Of a DNA stretch of 64,000 nucleotides, positions 9,351-18,607 are shown in pieces. The stretch comes from Sulfitobacter sp. F26169L (GTDB taxonomy: Bacteria > Pseudomonadota > Alphaproteobacteria > Rhodobacterales > Rhodobacteraceae). The DNA lies in contig NZ_JAPMLP010000001.1 in assembly GCF_026410285.1 (NCBI RefSeq), positions 839,426 through 903,425 of the forward strand. Direction: 5' to 3'. Both the position numbers and the translations under genes were made by a program. Numbering within the stretch: position 1 is the stretch's first letter; each line of letters begins with the position of its first letter. Below the pieces are notes generated by a model. The model was given only the letters and a program-made list of their open reading frames with translations, searched no databases and was not told the DNA's origin.

Positions 9351-10381
9351 ACGTCCTCGAACACCGCCGGAATTTCCGCTGCCTCGCGATCCAACCAATC
9401 AGGTACAGGCAACCCTTTTTCACGCAGGAAAGACGGATTGAATAGTTTGGACTGATATCGTGTCCCGTAGTCACAAAGGATCGTTACAATCGTGTGACCG
9501 GGGCCCATCTCACGCGCCATACGGATTGCACCGGCCACGTTCACGCCCGAGGAAGCGCCAAGGCACAACCCCTCGTGTTGCAGCATGTCAAACACCACCG
9601 GCAGCGCCTCGGCGTCGGGGATGTTGTAGGCAAAATCAGGCGTGAATCCCTCAAGATTGCGGGTGATGCGGACCTGCCCGATGCCTTCAGCAATCGAACC
9701 GCCTTCCATCTCCAGAACGCCTTTGGTGTAATAACTGTAAAGCGCGGCACCATCGGGATCGGCGATACCGATTTTCACACCCTTGGGCTGCAACGCCATC
9801 GCCGTGCCTGCCAGCGTTCCGCCGGACCCGACAGCGCAGATAAACCCATCTACCTTGCCATCTGTCTGACGCCAGATTTCCGGCCCTGTTGTTTCAATAT
9901 GGGACTGTCGGTTTGCAACGTTGTCAAACTGGTTGGCCCAGATAACGCCCTCGTTACTGGTGCGTGCCAGCGCAGTGGCCAGCCGCTCGGAATAGCGCAC
10001 AAAGTTATTGGGGTTGCGGTAGGGCGCGGCAGGCACCTGCACCAGTTCCGCCCCCGCAAGGCGCAACATCTGCTTTTTCTCTTCTGATTGCGTTTCAGGG
10101 ATCACAATCACCGATTTGAACCCCATCGAGGCACCCACAAGCGCCAGACCGATGCCTGTATTGCCTGCTGTCCCCTCGACAATCGTACCACCCGGCTTCA
10201 AATCACCGCGCGCGATGGCATCACGTATGATAAACAGCGCCGCACGGTCTTTTACCGATTGGCCGGGGTTCATGAATTCGGCCTTGCCGTAAATCTCGCA
10301 GCCTGTCAGCGCGCTGGCACCGCGCAACTTGATTAGGGGCGTGTTGCCCACTGCTTGTTCCAGATCGCGCGCTACATGCAT
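9347..10381 (-). CDS. cysK: Cysteine synthase A (O-acetylserine sulfhydrylase)
   Basis: PLP enzyme that makes cysteine from O-acetylserine and sulfide. At 344 residues it shows the PLP-lysine motif NPGQSVKDR near 41, the phosphate/substrate loop EGTAGNTG and the C-terminal GLCLGASSGVNVAGA. The family role is cysteine supply; in Rhodobacter sphaeroides a cysK lying beside trgAB contributes to tellurite resistance, and the same arrangement occurs here. It begins 45 bases after trgB and is coupled by an ATGA overlap to the downstream channel gene. Confidence 0.95.
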   Translation of the reverse strand: MHVARDLEQAVGNTPLIKLRGASALTGCEIYGKAEFMNPGQSVKDRAALFIIRDAIARGDLKPGGTIVEGTAGNTGIGLALVGASMGFKSVIVIPETQSEEKKQMLRLAGAELVQVPAAPYRNPNNFVRYSERLATALARTSNEGVIWANQFDNVANRQSHIETTGPEIWRQTDGKVDGFICAVGSGGTLAGTAMALQPKGVKIGIADPDGAALYSYYTKGVLEMEGGSIAEGIGQVRITRNLEGFTPDFAYNIPDAEALPVVFDMLQHEGLCLGASSGVNVAGAIRMAREMGPGHTIVTILCDYGTRYQSKLFNPSFLREKGLPVPDWLDREAAEIPAVFEDV

Positions 10382-10426
10382 CAGAGGACCTCATAAATTA
10401 TTCCCCTTATGTCTAGCGGCCTGCCT

Positions 10427-11533
10427 TCAAGACCTCAACCTGCTTCGGTGTCGGGCCAGCCAATAAGCCAGCAAGGTCAACGGTGTGTTGGCGATGGCCT
10501 GCCGGTCGGCCATGGCGAGGAATTCATCAAACGAAATCAGGCGCGAACGGATGTCTTCATGCTCTCCGTCAAGACCGCCAATTCCTGCGCAGCCGTCGGG
10601 CAGATCGGTGACACCCACAAAAATGTGAAAATACCCGGTTGAATCGCCGGGGCTGGGATACCCGCGCGCCACAGTTTCCAGAGCGCGCAACTCTAGGCCC
10701 GCTTCTTCAGAGGCCTCACGCCGCGCGGCTTGCTCTGCGGTTTCGCCGGGGTCAATCCTGCCGGCCACCGGCTCCAGATGCCAAACCTCCGGGTCACCGC
10801 GCCCCAGTGGGCCCATGCGCATCTGCTCCACCACCAGCACACGGTCGCGCACCGGATCAAAGGGCAGAACAAGTGCCGCATCCCCCGCGATGAAATAGGA
10901 ACGTGCGAGTTCGGGTGACAGGCTGCCATCAAATCGTTCATGTCTAAGGCTGACCTCGTCCACCGCGAAATAGCCGGTGTAGGCGCGTCGTTTGCCGGTA
11001 ATCTCTATTTTTCCGCCAAAGACACCCTGCCCCGCATCTGTCTGGCCACCCAGCGTTTTTGACCATGCACGCCCGCGGATCTGGCCAAAGATATCGGCCA
11101 CTTCATCGCGACTGCGCTGGCCGTAATGCCCCATCACTTCGACCGCCGCGTGGCATGACATTTCCGCCCAGTCGGCGGCCCATTTGTCCAGATCCCACGG
11201 CTTTGTCGCGGTCCAGCGATCGGGGGCGCAGATGTAGACCTGTGCGGCTTCGCCACTTTCGACCTGCACATCTATCAGGTCATAATCAAATCCGCCCTCG
11301 TAATAGTCAAGCCGCGCGATATCCTCTGCCGTCAGGCCCCGCACAAGCACGCCTTGCGCATAGCCGCCTTTTGTGGCGATCAATGTCGGGAACGGCCCTT
11401 CTGCTGCGGCACAAGCTGTGTAGTTGGCCAGCACTTCTTCCGTTAGCTGAATGGTATCAAGCGACCGTCCGAGGACAATTTCCAGCAGCGGCAGGTGCCG
11501 CAACGTGCCGTAGAAAAACAAGGGGGGCGTCAT
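10427..11533 (-). CDS. trgB: TrgB-type fusion: gamma-glutamylcyclotransferase-like + NUDIX hydrolase
   Basis: A 368-residue fusion. Residues 1-130 form an AIG2/gamma-glutamylcyclotransferase-like domain (FFYGTLRHLPLL, with YEGGFDY). A linker is followed by a NUDIX domain with the box GRIDPGETAEQAARREASEEAGL, which matches the consensus GX5EX7REUXEEXGU. The NUDIX part resembles ADP-ribose pyrophosphatases. In R. sphaeroides the homologue belongs to the trgAB tellurite-resistance locus; the real substrate is not known to me. It sits three bases after trgA. Confidence 0.9.
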   Translation of the reverse strand: MTPPLFFYGTLRHLPLLEIVLGRSLDTIQLTEEVLANYTACAAAEGPFPTLIATKGGYAQGVLVRGLTAEDIARLDYYEGGFDYDLIDVQVESGEAAQVYICAPDRWTATKPWDLDKWAADWAEMSCHAAVEVMGHYGQRSRDEVADIFGQIRGRAWSKTLGGQTDAGQGVFGGKIEITGKRRAYTGYFAVDEVSLRHERFDGSLSPELARSYFIAGDAALVLPFDPVRDRVLVVEQMRMGPLGRGDPEVWHLEPVAGRIDPGETAEQAARREASEEAGLELRALETVARGYPSPGDSTGYFHIFVGVTDLPDGCAGIGGLDGEHEDIRSRLISFDEFLAMADRQAIANTPLTLLAYWLARHRSRLRS

Positions 11534-11536
11534 AGA

Positions 11537-11977
11537 TCAGTGCCACCGCTCTGCGGCCATGTCCACAACCGGCCCGATGATTACTGCACCGGCAACTGCT
11601 GTCAAAATCACAGCGGGTGTCGCTATCATCAACCCGAATTCGGAAGCGATCAGAAAAATCGCGGTTAACGCCTCCATCGCGCCATCATAGCGGTTGCGCA
11701 TAGCGAGGCGGAACATCTCGAATGCCGAATGGATACCGATGCAGTAGATAAACAATACGGCAGTTCCAGTTAGCCCGTTGTTCAAACCGTTTACAAACCC
11801 ACGCCCCGCACGGCGGCCCATAACGATCCATCCGACAAATAAACCGACACCAGCGTTAACGTAATTGAACCAGCCGAAATCGGTTCCCTCAGGCATTAGC
11901 GGACGCACCAGATCTGATAAAATCCATCCCAGAATGGCGAGTAATATTGCCGCGACAAGGCGTGCAGCTGTGGGCAT
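11537..11977 (-). CDS. trgA: TrgA family membrane protein
   Basis: A 146-residue inner-membrane protein with about four hydrophobic helices (LVAAILLAILGWILSDLV, FNYVNAGVGLFVGWIVM, the region around 70-90, and a C-terminal LMIATPAVILTAVAGAVIIG). It matches the TrgA family by its YVNAGVGLFVGWIVMG and GLNNGLTG segments and by lying directly before trgB and cysK. The family is tied to tellurite resistance in R. sphaeroides; the mechanism is unknown. The start has a GAAGGAAAA ribosome site. Confidence 0.88.
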   Translation of the reverse strand: MPTAARLVAAILLAILGWILSDLVRPLMPEGTDFGWFNYVNAGVGLFVGWIVMGRRAGRGFVNGLNNGLTGTAVLFIYCIGIHSAFEMFRLAMRNRYDGAMEALTAIFLIASEFGLMIATPAVILTAVAGAVIIGPVVDMAAERWH

Positions 11978-12008
11978 CGTGGTTTTCCTTCGGTGTCTTC
12001 ATACCGGA

Positions 12009-13217
12009 TCACGCCGGTTTTCGCACCGTAATCTGCGTTACGTCACAATTTCCACTATCAAATGTCGCTGCGCAAGAAGTGAGGTAAAAATTCCACATCC
12101 TTTTGAACCGCTCGTCAAAGCCCATTGCCGCGATCTGGTCCCATTTTTCGTTAAAGGTTTCATGCCAGCGGCGCAGGGTAAGATCATAGCTTTTGCCGAA
12201 CTCGACCGATTTTTCAACAGCAAGTCCGGCCTTTTCGATCTGTTCGCGCAGTGCTGTCGGGCTGGGCAGCATACCACCCGGAAAAATGTATTTCTGGATG
12301 AAATCGACACCGCGTTTGTAGACTTTCCAGCGGCGATCGGCCACCGTAATGATCTGGAATGTAGCTGCCTTTCCCGGTTTCAGACGATCACGTACCGTCT
12401 GGAAATAAACGGGCCAGTACTGCTCGCCCACCGCCTCGAACATTTCGATGCTCGCGACCCCGTCAAACTGGCCTTTTTCGTCGCGGTAATCTTGCAGCTT
12501 GAATGTTACCTTATCAGATAATCCTGCCTTTTCAATGCGATCCACAGCATACTTGAACTGCTCCTCGCTGATGGTCAGACAGGTCACGCGCAATCCGCGC
12601 TCGGCGGCGGCGTATTCGGCGAACCCGCCCCAGCCGCAGCCGATTTCCAGAATATGATCACCCGCCTGCACACCCATCTGGTCCACCATGGATTTGTATT
12701 TCTCGGTCTGGGCAGCTTCCATGCTTTGCTGTGGGTCGCGGAAAATCGCGCTGGAATAGCTCATCGTTTTGTCCAGCCAAAGGCTGTAGAAATCATTCCC
12801 CAAATCATAGTGATACGAGATGTTCTTGCGGGCCTGCGCCTTTGAATTCCGCTGAAGCCAGAAGCGAAGCTGCTCAAACCGGCGCACAAGCCCCATACCC
12901 GGAAAACCGTCGTAGATGTCTTCGTTATCGGCATGAATGAAATCCATAAACGCCTGCAAGTCCGGCGTGCTCCACCAACCGTCAAGATAGGCGTCACAAA
13001 ATCCCAGATCGCCCTCGCGGATCAGGCGGGAAAACAGATCGTTGTTGTGGACATGCAGCTCGGCGATGGGGCCTGCCTGCGGCCCCTCTGCACGAAACCG
13101 CCGCCCGTCGGGCAGGACAAAATCAATGCGGCCATAGCGCAAGGATGACGCCATTCCCATGACCCGTGAGAAATAGCGCGGCAGGTTTTGCTGGCCGTCT
13201 GTCGTTGTTAAAATCAT
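12009..13217 (-). CDS. Cyclopropane-fatty-acyl-phospholipid synthase family methyltransferase
   Basis: SAM-dependent enzyme of the Cfa class, which modifies unsaturated acyl chains in membrane phospholipids. The 402 residues include ISYHYDLGNDFYSLWLD, the SAM motif ILEIGCGWGGFAEYAA near 180, and GVDFIQKYIFPGGMLPS, all typical of Cfa. Whether this member makes cyclopropane, furan-type or other acyl products cannot be told from sequence. It lies 56 bases downstream of the photolyase and 31 bases upstream of trgA. In R. sphaeroides a cfa-like gene and a photolyase gene belong to the singlet-oxygen (RpoE-ChrR) response. Confidence 0.9.
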   Translation of the reverse strand: MILTTTDGQQNLPRYFSRVMGMASSLRYGRIDFVLPDGRRFRAEGPQAGPIAELHVHNNDLFSRLIREGDLGFCDAYLDGWWSTPDLQAFMDFIHADNEDIYDGFPGMGLVRRFEQLRFWLQRNSKAQARKNISYHYDLGNDFYSLWLDKTMSYSSAIFRDPQQSMEAAQTEKYKSMVDQMGVQAGDHILEIGCGWGGFAEYAAAERGLRVTCLTISEEQFKYAVDRIEKAGLSDKVTFKLQDYRDEKGQFDGVASIEMFEAVGEQYWPVYFQTVRDRLKPGKAATFQIITVADRRWKVYKRGVDFIQKYIFPGGMLPSPTALREQIEKAGLAVEKSVEFGKSYDLTLRRWHETFNEKWDQIAAMGFDERFKRMWNFYLTSCAATFDSGNCDVTQITVRKPA

Positions 13218-13273
13218 GTCGCTTTCCCGTTCAGCGGCATTGTCGCCGGTTCATATTTAACATTAGAAGACAC

Positions 13274-14698
13274 CTAGAACCCTCTGTTTTCATACGCATC
13301 CAGTGCGCGCTTGCGCCCTTCGGAAACATCTACAACCGGACCGGGGTACGCATCTGTCGGGGCCATGTTCCACCGCTGCGGTATGGCATCGAAATAGGCA
13401 AGCGCGTCCTGATGCGGATTACTTTGCCCCTCGGCAATCCAGCGGCCGGTATAATCATGGTTCTTGTCGAACTTGTCCAACTGGGTCACCGGATTGAACA
13501 CGCGAAAATAAGGCGTGGCGTCAGGGCCTGACCCTGCCGACCACTGCCACCCCATTGCATTCGACGCCGGATCCCAATCGATCAGGCAGTCCTCGAACCA
13601 TTTTTGCCCGATCCGCCAATGACATAGCAGGTGTTTCGTCAGATAGCTTGCCACAATCATGCGGCCACGGTTGTGCATCCGTCCGGTGACGTACATCTCG
13701 CGCATAGCCGCATCCACAAAGGGAATACCCGTGCGTCCCTGCTTCCACGCCTTCACCTCGGCGCGCCGCTCGTCCTCGTTCCAGTCGAACTCTTCCCACT
13801 CCTCGCGCCAATTCGAAGTGAGGATGCGGGGGGTGTGATGCATCAGGTGATAGGCAAACTCGCGCCAGACCAGCTCTTTCAGGAAAGTTTCGGCGCCGGA
13901 TTTACCTTCGTGCAGCGCGCGTTGGCCTGCGTGCCAGCACTGGTGCGGGCTGATTTCACCCAGCGCCAGATTTTCGCTCAGGTTTGATGTGCCATCTACT
14001 GAGGGAAGATCGCGGTTTGCTTTATAGTCGGCCACTTTATGCGCCAGAAACGCCCCAAGGCGCGATTGCGCAGCTTTTTCGCCCAATTGCACAAATGGGC
14101 GCACCACATCGGCACCGCGCCGCATACCAGCATCCATCTGCCAATCGACCAGATTGTCGGATTGCGGCCAATTACCAGGTGCGGTGATCTTGTCAGGCGC
14201 GCCCAGCGGCGCCTCGACGTCACGCCCCTTAACCTTGCGCCAGAAAGGTGTGTAAACCTTGTAATACCCCCCTGTCTGGGTCTCGACAGTCCAGGGCTCA
14301 AACATCAAATGGCCACCGAAAGAGCGCGCTTCGATCCCCTGCTCTTTTAGCGCGGACTTTACAGCGCTGTCACGGCTAACCGCTTCGGGTTCATATTGGC
14401 GGGTCCAATACACCGCGCCCGCGCCTGTTTCCTCGATAAGGCTTTGCAACTGTTCAAGCGCGCTATCACCTTTGCGAAAGATCAGGCGGCTGCCTTTCTC
14501 CTCCAGAACCTGTGCGAAATGTTCCAATCCCAACCCGAGACGGAATTTCGGCGCGGCTGCAAGCGCGTTATACTGTTCATCAAGGATATAGACTGGAATA
14601 ACAGGCCGCCCTGTTTCACAGGCAGCGTTCAGCGCCGGATGATCGCTAAGCCGCAGATCACGGCGCAGCCAGAGCAGGATTGGGGAAGTATCACTCAA
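13274..14698 (-). CDS. phrB: Deoxyribodipyrimidine photolyase
   Basis: Light-driven repair of UV-induced pyrimidine dimers. The 474 residues show the N-terminal alpha/beta antenna domain (ILLWLRRDLRLSDHPAL) and the FAD domain with LVWREFAYHLMHH, GRTGIPFVDAAMREM, TGRMHNRGRMIVASYLTKHLL and the GWQWSAGSGPDATPYFRVFNP signature, where the family's electron-transfer tryptophans lie. I place the start at a TTG codon at 14698, with AAAGGGCG nine bases upstream; the alternative is a GTG at 14746 without a ribosome site. It is the first gene of the stress cluster after a candidate RpoE promoter. Confidence 0.93.
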   Translation of the reverse strand: MSDTSPILLWLRRDLRLSDHPALNAACETGRPVIPVYILDEQYNALAAAPKFRLGLGLEHFAQVLEEKGSRLIFRKGDSALEQLQSLIEETGAGAVYWTRQYEPEAVSRDSAVKSALKEQGIEARSFGGHLMFEPWTVETQTGGYYKVYTPFWRKVKGRDVEAPLGAPDKITAPGNWPQSDNLVDWQMDAGMRRGADVVRPFVQLGEKAAQSRLGAFLAHKVADYKANRDLPSVDGTSNLSENLALGEISPHQCWHAGQRALHEGKSGAETFLKELVWREFAYHLMHHTPRILTSNWREEWEEFDWNEDERRAEVKAWKQGRTGIPFVDAAMREMYVTGRMHNRGRMIVASYLTKHLLCHWRIGQKWFEDCLIDWDPASNAMGWQWSAGSGPDATPYFRVFNPVTQLDKFDKNHDYTGRWIAEGQSNPHQDALAYFDAIPQRWNMAPTDAYPGPVVDVSEGRKRALDAYENRGF

Positions 14699-14730
14699 GA
14701 TGTGTCGCCCTTTAAGTATCGTTGATGAAC

Positions 14731-14756
14731 GATTTAGACCACACACGCGCGGATCA
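14731..14756 (-). promoter_or_regulatory. Candidate RpoE-type (singlet-oxygen) promoter for the photolyase
   Basis: On the minus strand the sequence reads TGATCC, 14 bases, then TAAATC, about 33 bases upstream of the TTG start. The TGATCC hexamer equals the -35 box I recall for R. sphaeroides RpoE targets. The -10 box is imperfect against TAAGA and the spacing may be short, so this is only a candidate. Confidence 0.4.
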
Positions 14757-14767
14757 AGGTATAGGTT

Positions 14768-15991
14768 TCACAAAACATCGTCCAAAGCGTTCAAAAGATG
14801 ATTTATTTCGTCCTGTGACGTGTAATGCGTAAAGCTGAGCCGCAAAACACCGCGATCTGCATCAACGCCCATGGCATCAAGCGCGCGCACCGCGTAAAAA
14901 TCGCCGCCCCCTGCCATAACTCCCAGTTCCGTCAGTTCGCGCGCCACCTCGCCACCGCTGCGATTAAGGGCAAGTGCCACAGTGGGCGCGCGGTTTTCGG
15001 CGCGGTCAGGCCCGATCAGACGCACCGAATTGCGGTCCTTAACAGCATCCAGCAATTGTTGTAGCAGCACGGTTTCATGGCCGCGCATCAGGTCATGGAC
15101 CATTGCGCCCCGCTCAGTTGCGCCACCCTCAGCCCCGCCGTGGTGGGTAAAAAGCATATCGACATAGTCAGCCATGCCCGCACAGGCCGCAACCTGCGCA
15201 TGATCCGGCCCCGCAGGCGTGAACCTTTTGTACAAGCTGGAGGCGTTGAAATAATGCCCCTGATTTGGCAGCAGTTCCCCCAACGCACGCCGGATCACCA
15301 TCAACCCCTGATGCGGACCGTAGGTTTTATAGGCGGAAAACAGATAAATGTCCGGCCCCAGCGCGCCGACATCCACAAACCCGTGCGGCGCATAAGATAC
15401 CCCGTCCACACAGACAAACGCCCCCGCCGCGTGGGCAAGCGCTGTGATCTCCGTCACGGGGTTGATCTCGCCCACGACGTTCGAGCAATGGGGAAAGCAG
15501 ACAAGGCGCACCTTGTCATCCAGCAAAGCCTCAAGCTTGGCTAGGTCAAGATGGCCTGTGTCCGGATCAATCTGCCATTCGCGCACTTCAATTCCTAGGT
15601 CCGCCAACCGCCGCCACGGACCGGTGTTTGCCTCATGGTCCTGATTGGTGACGATGATAGCTTCGCCCGCAGTCATCATCTGACCAAATGCCTGCGCCAG
15701 AACATAGGTGTTCTGCGTCGTGGACGGACCGAAGGACAGTTCGTCAAACGCCACGCCCAATAGCGCAGCCATGCGGGTGCGCGCTTCGTCCATCTCAGCG
15801 CCGCCCAGCGTGCTAGCTGCATATGGCGCATAGGGTTGCACCTTCCGCTGGGTATAGAAACGCATCAAACGGTCAATCACAGCCCCACAAGTATAAGAAC
15901 CCCCGGCGTTTTCAAAAAAGGCTTGGTTCTGCAAAACAGGTTCTGCAAAGGCAGGAAACTGGCTGCGCACAAATTCTGTATCTAGCTTCAT
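14768..15991 (-). CDS. Cysteine-desulfurase-like class V aminotransferase
   Basis: PLP-dependent fold type I protein of about 407 residues, similar to CsdA/SufS-like enzymes but of the branch often labelled 'cysteine desulfurase-like'. Visible are the cofactor regions GPSTTQNTYVLAQAF, NQDHEANTGPWRRLA, FVCVDGVSYAPHG and the lysine motif FSAYKTYGPHQG. The mobile-loop cysteine of true SufS is not evident, so the substrate is uncertain. The start is unclear: MKLDTEFV at 15991 is closest to family length, but the frame stays open to an ATG pair at 16090. It begins the minus-strand run 69 bases before the photolyase. Confidence 0.8.
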   Translation of the reverse strand: MKLDTEFVRSQFPAFAEPVLQNQAFFENAGGSYTCGAVIDRLMRFYTQRKVQPYAPYAASTLGGAEMDEARTRMAALLGVAFDELSFGPSTTQNTYVLAQAFGQMMTAGEAIIVTNQDHEANTGPWRRLADLGIEVREWQIDPDTGHLDLAKLEALLDDKVRLVCFPHCSNVVGEINPVTEITALAHAAGAFVCVDGVSYAPHGFVDVGALGPDIYLFSAYKTYGPHQGLMVIRRALGELLPNQGHYFNASSLYKRFTPAGPDHAQVAACAGMADYVDMLFTHHGGAEGGATERGAMVHDLMRGHETVLLQQLLDAVKDRNSVRLIGPDRAENRAPTVALALNRSGGEVARELTELGVMAGGGDFYAVRALDAMGVDADRGVLRLSFTHYTSQDEINHLLNALDDVL

Positions 15992-16239
15992 GGCCTCATC
16001 GTGCATGAAGTGGCCCACTCTCTCAAGCACAAGTTTCAATCCGTTATCCTCCGTAGCGATGTCGCATTCGGGATCATCGGGTCGCATCATGGCACATTAC
16101 CTGCGACACATTGACTAGGCTGATTCTATAGACCGTCTCATTCGCTAGTTCTCCGACCGCAATGTGCGGGTGGACTGCCCGTGTCATCGACTCGACACAG
16201 CGGGCTTGTACAAAAATAACAACAGGGAAACATTTTCAC

Positions 16240-18081
16240 ATGGCTGTTAAACCACCATTTACCGATGTCGACATCGGGACCCAGGATTCGGGGTTTTACG
16301 AAGGCTATAGCCTTCCGATCGCATTGATCTCCAAAGTCGGCATGGCATTGCTGGTCATTTGGGCGTTGGTCTTTCCAAGCAAGGCAGGGGTCATGCTGGC
16401 CTCTGTGAACTCCTCGTTATTGCTGGGGTTCAACGCATTCTACATCATTGCGGTTGGTGCATTTGCATTTTTCCTGTTTATCATCGCCGCCCTGCCAGCA
16501 ACCGGCAAACGCGTTCTCGGCGCGCCGGGTGAAGCACCGGAGTTTGGCAATTTCAGCTGGTTTTCGATGATGTTCGGTGCCGGTCTGGGTGTGGGTCTAA
16601 TGACCTTCGCCACAGCCGAGCCGCTGGGCCTGTGGGGTTCAAACCCGCTCACCGTTTCCGGTGAAGTCGCCGGTAACACACCCGAAGCGCTGCAATCGGC
16701 GTATCGTTATACCTTCCTGCACTACGGCTTTCACGCTTGGGCAATCTATGTGGTGACCGGCCTTTCGCTTGCCTATTACGCTTATACCCGTGATATGCCG
16801 CTGACCATCCGCTCTGCGCTGACGCCTCTGATCGGGCGATTTGCCAACGGTTTTCTGGGGCACCTGATCGATGTTCTGGGCGTTGTCGCAACCATTCTGG
16901 GCGTGTCCGTAACAATCGGCTTCGGCGTAAGCCAGCTCGTCGACGGGATCTATTCAATTACCGGATGGAGCTGGATGATGGACACAACAGGTGACACGCC
17001 CGCCGCGACCAAAACCGGACTGATCGCTGCACTGATCGCGATCATGGGCATGTCGATCGTGTCGGCTGTGTCCGGGGTCGGGCGTGGGGTGAAATACCTG
17101 TCAAACCTCAATCTGGTGCTGTCGCTGATCCTGCTGCTGACGTTCATTATCTTCGGATCATTCATGTTTGCAATGACAACCTATGCGACAGCATTGGTCG
17201 ACTATATCCTGAACTTCATCCAGATGAGCTTTGGCGCCTACGGCCCCCTGGCAGCAGATAGCTTTGCTGCAAATGCCCCTGCCGCAGTTCAGGCGCTCGG
17301 CGCAGATCAGCAAACCATCGTCTACGACTCAGCTATAGCCGCCTACGGCTCTCCCGCCGGTTTCGCCACAGCGTTGAGCGAAGCAGGCATCACCCTGTCC
17401 GCCGCCGATCTTGGCGCAGCTTATGAAGCAGGTACACAGGGTCGCCAATTCGGTTGGCAGGCAAGCTGGACAACGTTCTACTGGGCCTGGTGGATAGCAT
17501 TTTCACCGTTTGTGGGTTTGTTCCTTGCGCGTATCTCACGAGGACGCACCATTCGTGAGTTCGTGCTGGGTGCGGTTATTGCGCCGTCACTGGTGTGCTT
17601 TGCATGGATGGCAATTCTCGGCGGTACAGCGATTGATCTGGAACTGACTGGCGCGGCTGACGGGGCCATTCTTGCGGCGTCAAACTCGGGCAAACTGTTC
17701 GTCACGCTTGAGCAGATGCTGTCCGGTGCGTTCTTGCAGGCCATGATCATCATGTGCGTTGTTCTGATCATGACATTCCTCGTCACCTCGGCAGACTCGG
17801 GCATTCTGGTCATGAATACGATCATGTCCGGTGGGGCCGAAGAAACAGGCATCCTTCACCGCATCATCTGGGGCGCGATCCTGACGTTAGTGATCGGAAC
17901 ACTTCTTCTTGCGGGCGGCGGCGGGTTGTCCGCGCTGCAAAACGCCATGATCATCGGTGCGCTGCCGTTTACGATTGTAATGGTCGCAATGGTGATTTCA
18001 CTCATCAAGGCGCTGTTCAATGATGGCCGCCGCGAACGTGAAGGCGAAACAGTCACACAGGCGGCGCACCCCGCAGAATAA
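16240..18081 (+). CDS. BCCT family betaine/carnitine/choline transporter
   Basis: Secondary transporter for quaternary-amine osmolytes such as glycine betaine or choline. The 613-residue protein has about twelve membrane helices, the glycine-rich unwound helix MMFGAGLGVGLM, and the family signature WWIAFSPFVGLFLARISRGRTIREF. A polar insert near residues 370-430 lies between helices. The start is the ATG of MAVKPPF after AGGGAA. The Gly-Ala-Gly-Leu-Gly pattern is that of the sodium/proton-type members; the exact substrate cannot be read. A hairpin terminator follows. Confidence 0.93.
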   Translation: MAVKPPFTDVDIGTQDSGFYEGYSLPIALISKVGMALLVIWALVFPSKAGVMLASVNSSLLLGFNAFYIIAVGAFAFFLFIIAALPATGKRVLGAPGEAPEFGNFSWFSMMFGAGLGVGLMTFATAEPLGLWGSNPLTVSGEVAGNTPEALQSAYRYTFLHYGFHAWAIYVVTGLSLAYYAYTRDMPLTIRSALTPLIGRFANGFLGHLIDVLGVVATILGVSVTIGFGVSQLVDGIYSITGWSWMMDTTGDTPAATKTGLIAALIAIMGMSIVSAVSGVGRGVKYLSNLNLVLSLILLLTFIIFGSFMFAMTTYATALVDYILNFIQMSFGAYGPLAADSFAANAPAAVQALGADQQTIVYDSAIAAYGSPAGFATALSEAGITLSAADLGAAYEAGTQGRQFGWQASWTTFYWAWWIAFSPFVGLFLARISRGRTIREFVLGAVIAPSLVCFAWMAILGGTAIDLELTGAADGAILAASNSGKLFVTLEQMLSGAFLQAMIIMCVVLIMTFLVTSADSGILVMNTIMSGGAEETGILHRIIWGAILTLVIGTLLLAGGGGLSALQNAMIIGALPFTIVMVAMVISLIKALFNDGRREREGETVTQAAHPAE

Positions 18082-18104
18082 TAAAGCCAGCAAGGCGCCA
18101 TACC

Positions 18105-18136
18105 AGCGGCGTTCGGGCAACCGGACGCCGCTTTTC
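18105..18136 (+). terminator. Intrinsic terminator after the BCCT gene
   Basis: Eight-base stem AGCGGCGT / ACGCCGCT around a twelve-base loop, followed by TTTT, 23 bases after the stop. The convergent gene ends inside this hairpin (18135). Confidence 0.75.
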
Positions 18137-18560
18137 ATTGACGACCGATCCGCCGCACCGCCGCGCGCAGCAATGCCCGTGAATAGAGCCGGTGAAGCGG
18201 AGTTGTCAGCTTGATGAAAATGCCCGGTCCCTGCCCCTGTCTGGCAACAACAGCCGAACCGAATACCAGCCGGTGCGCTTCAACCCGCAAGCAGGAGCGC
18301 GTGTGCCCAACAGCGTCACACAACAAAATCTCCCGCAGTCGACGCGCCTCAACCCGCCAAACCGCAAAAACATCCGCATCCCCCATTGCAAGCAAATGAA
18401 CCTGCGCATCACTGATCCGCCGCTGCAGGAAAAGTTGCAAAACCTGCCGCTCCAGCCGGAACAATGGGCTGGTGTAGAACGAAACGAAAAATTCGGACAG
18501 CGTGACAGTGTCCGCCAACGCTGTCTCGAAACAATCGGTATAGTTTGCGCCCTGCCCCAC
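18135..18560 (-). CDS. Conserved hypothetical protein
   Basis: A 141-residue protein beginning MGQGANYTDCFETALADTVTLSEF, with aromatic FVSFYTSPLFRLERQVL and a basic C-terminus. I do not recognise a named domain. No signal peptide or membrane helix is evident. The start would be a GTG that directly follows an in-frame stop and lacks a clear ribosome site. It lies 47 bases downstream of acuI on the same strand, so the two may be co-transcribed. Codon pattern matches the neighbours, which argues for a real gene. Confidence 0.65.
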   Translation of the reverse strand: MGQGANYTDCFETALADTVTLSEFFVSFYTSPLFRLERQVLQLFLQRRISDAQVHLLAMGDADVFAVWRVEARRLREILLCDAVGHTRSCLRVEAHRLVFGSAVVARQGQGPGIFIKLTTPLHRLYSRALLRAAVRRIGRQ

Positions 18561-18607
18561 TTAGCGTTGCAATAGTGAATCCTGCGGGACAGGGCACGCC
18601 TTGACCG

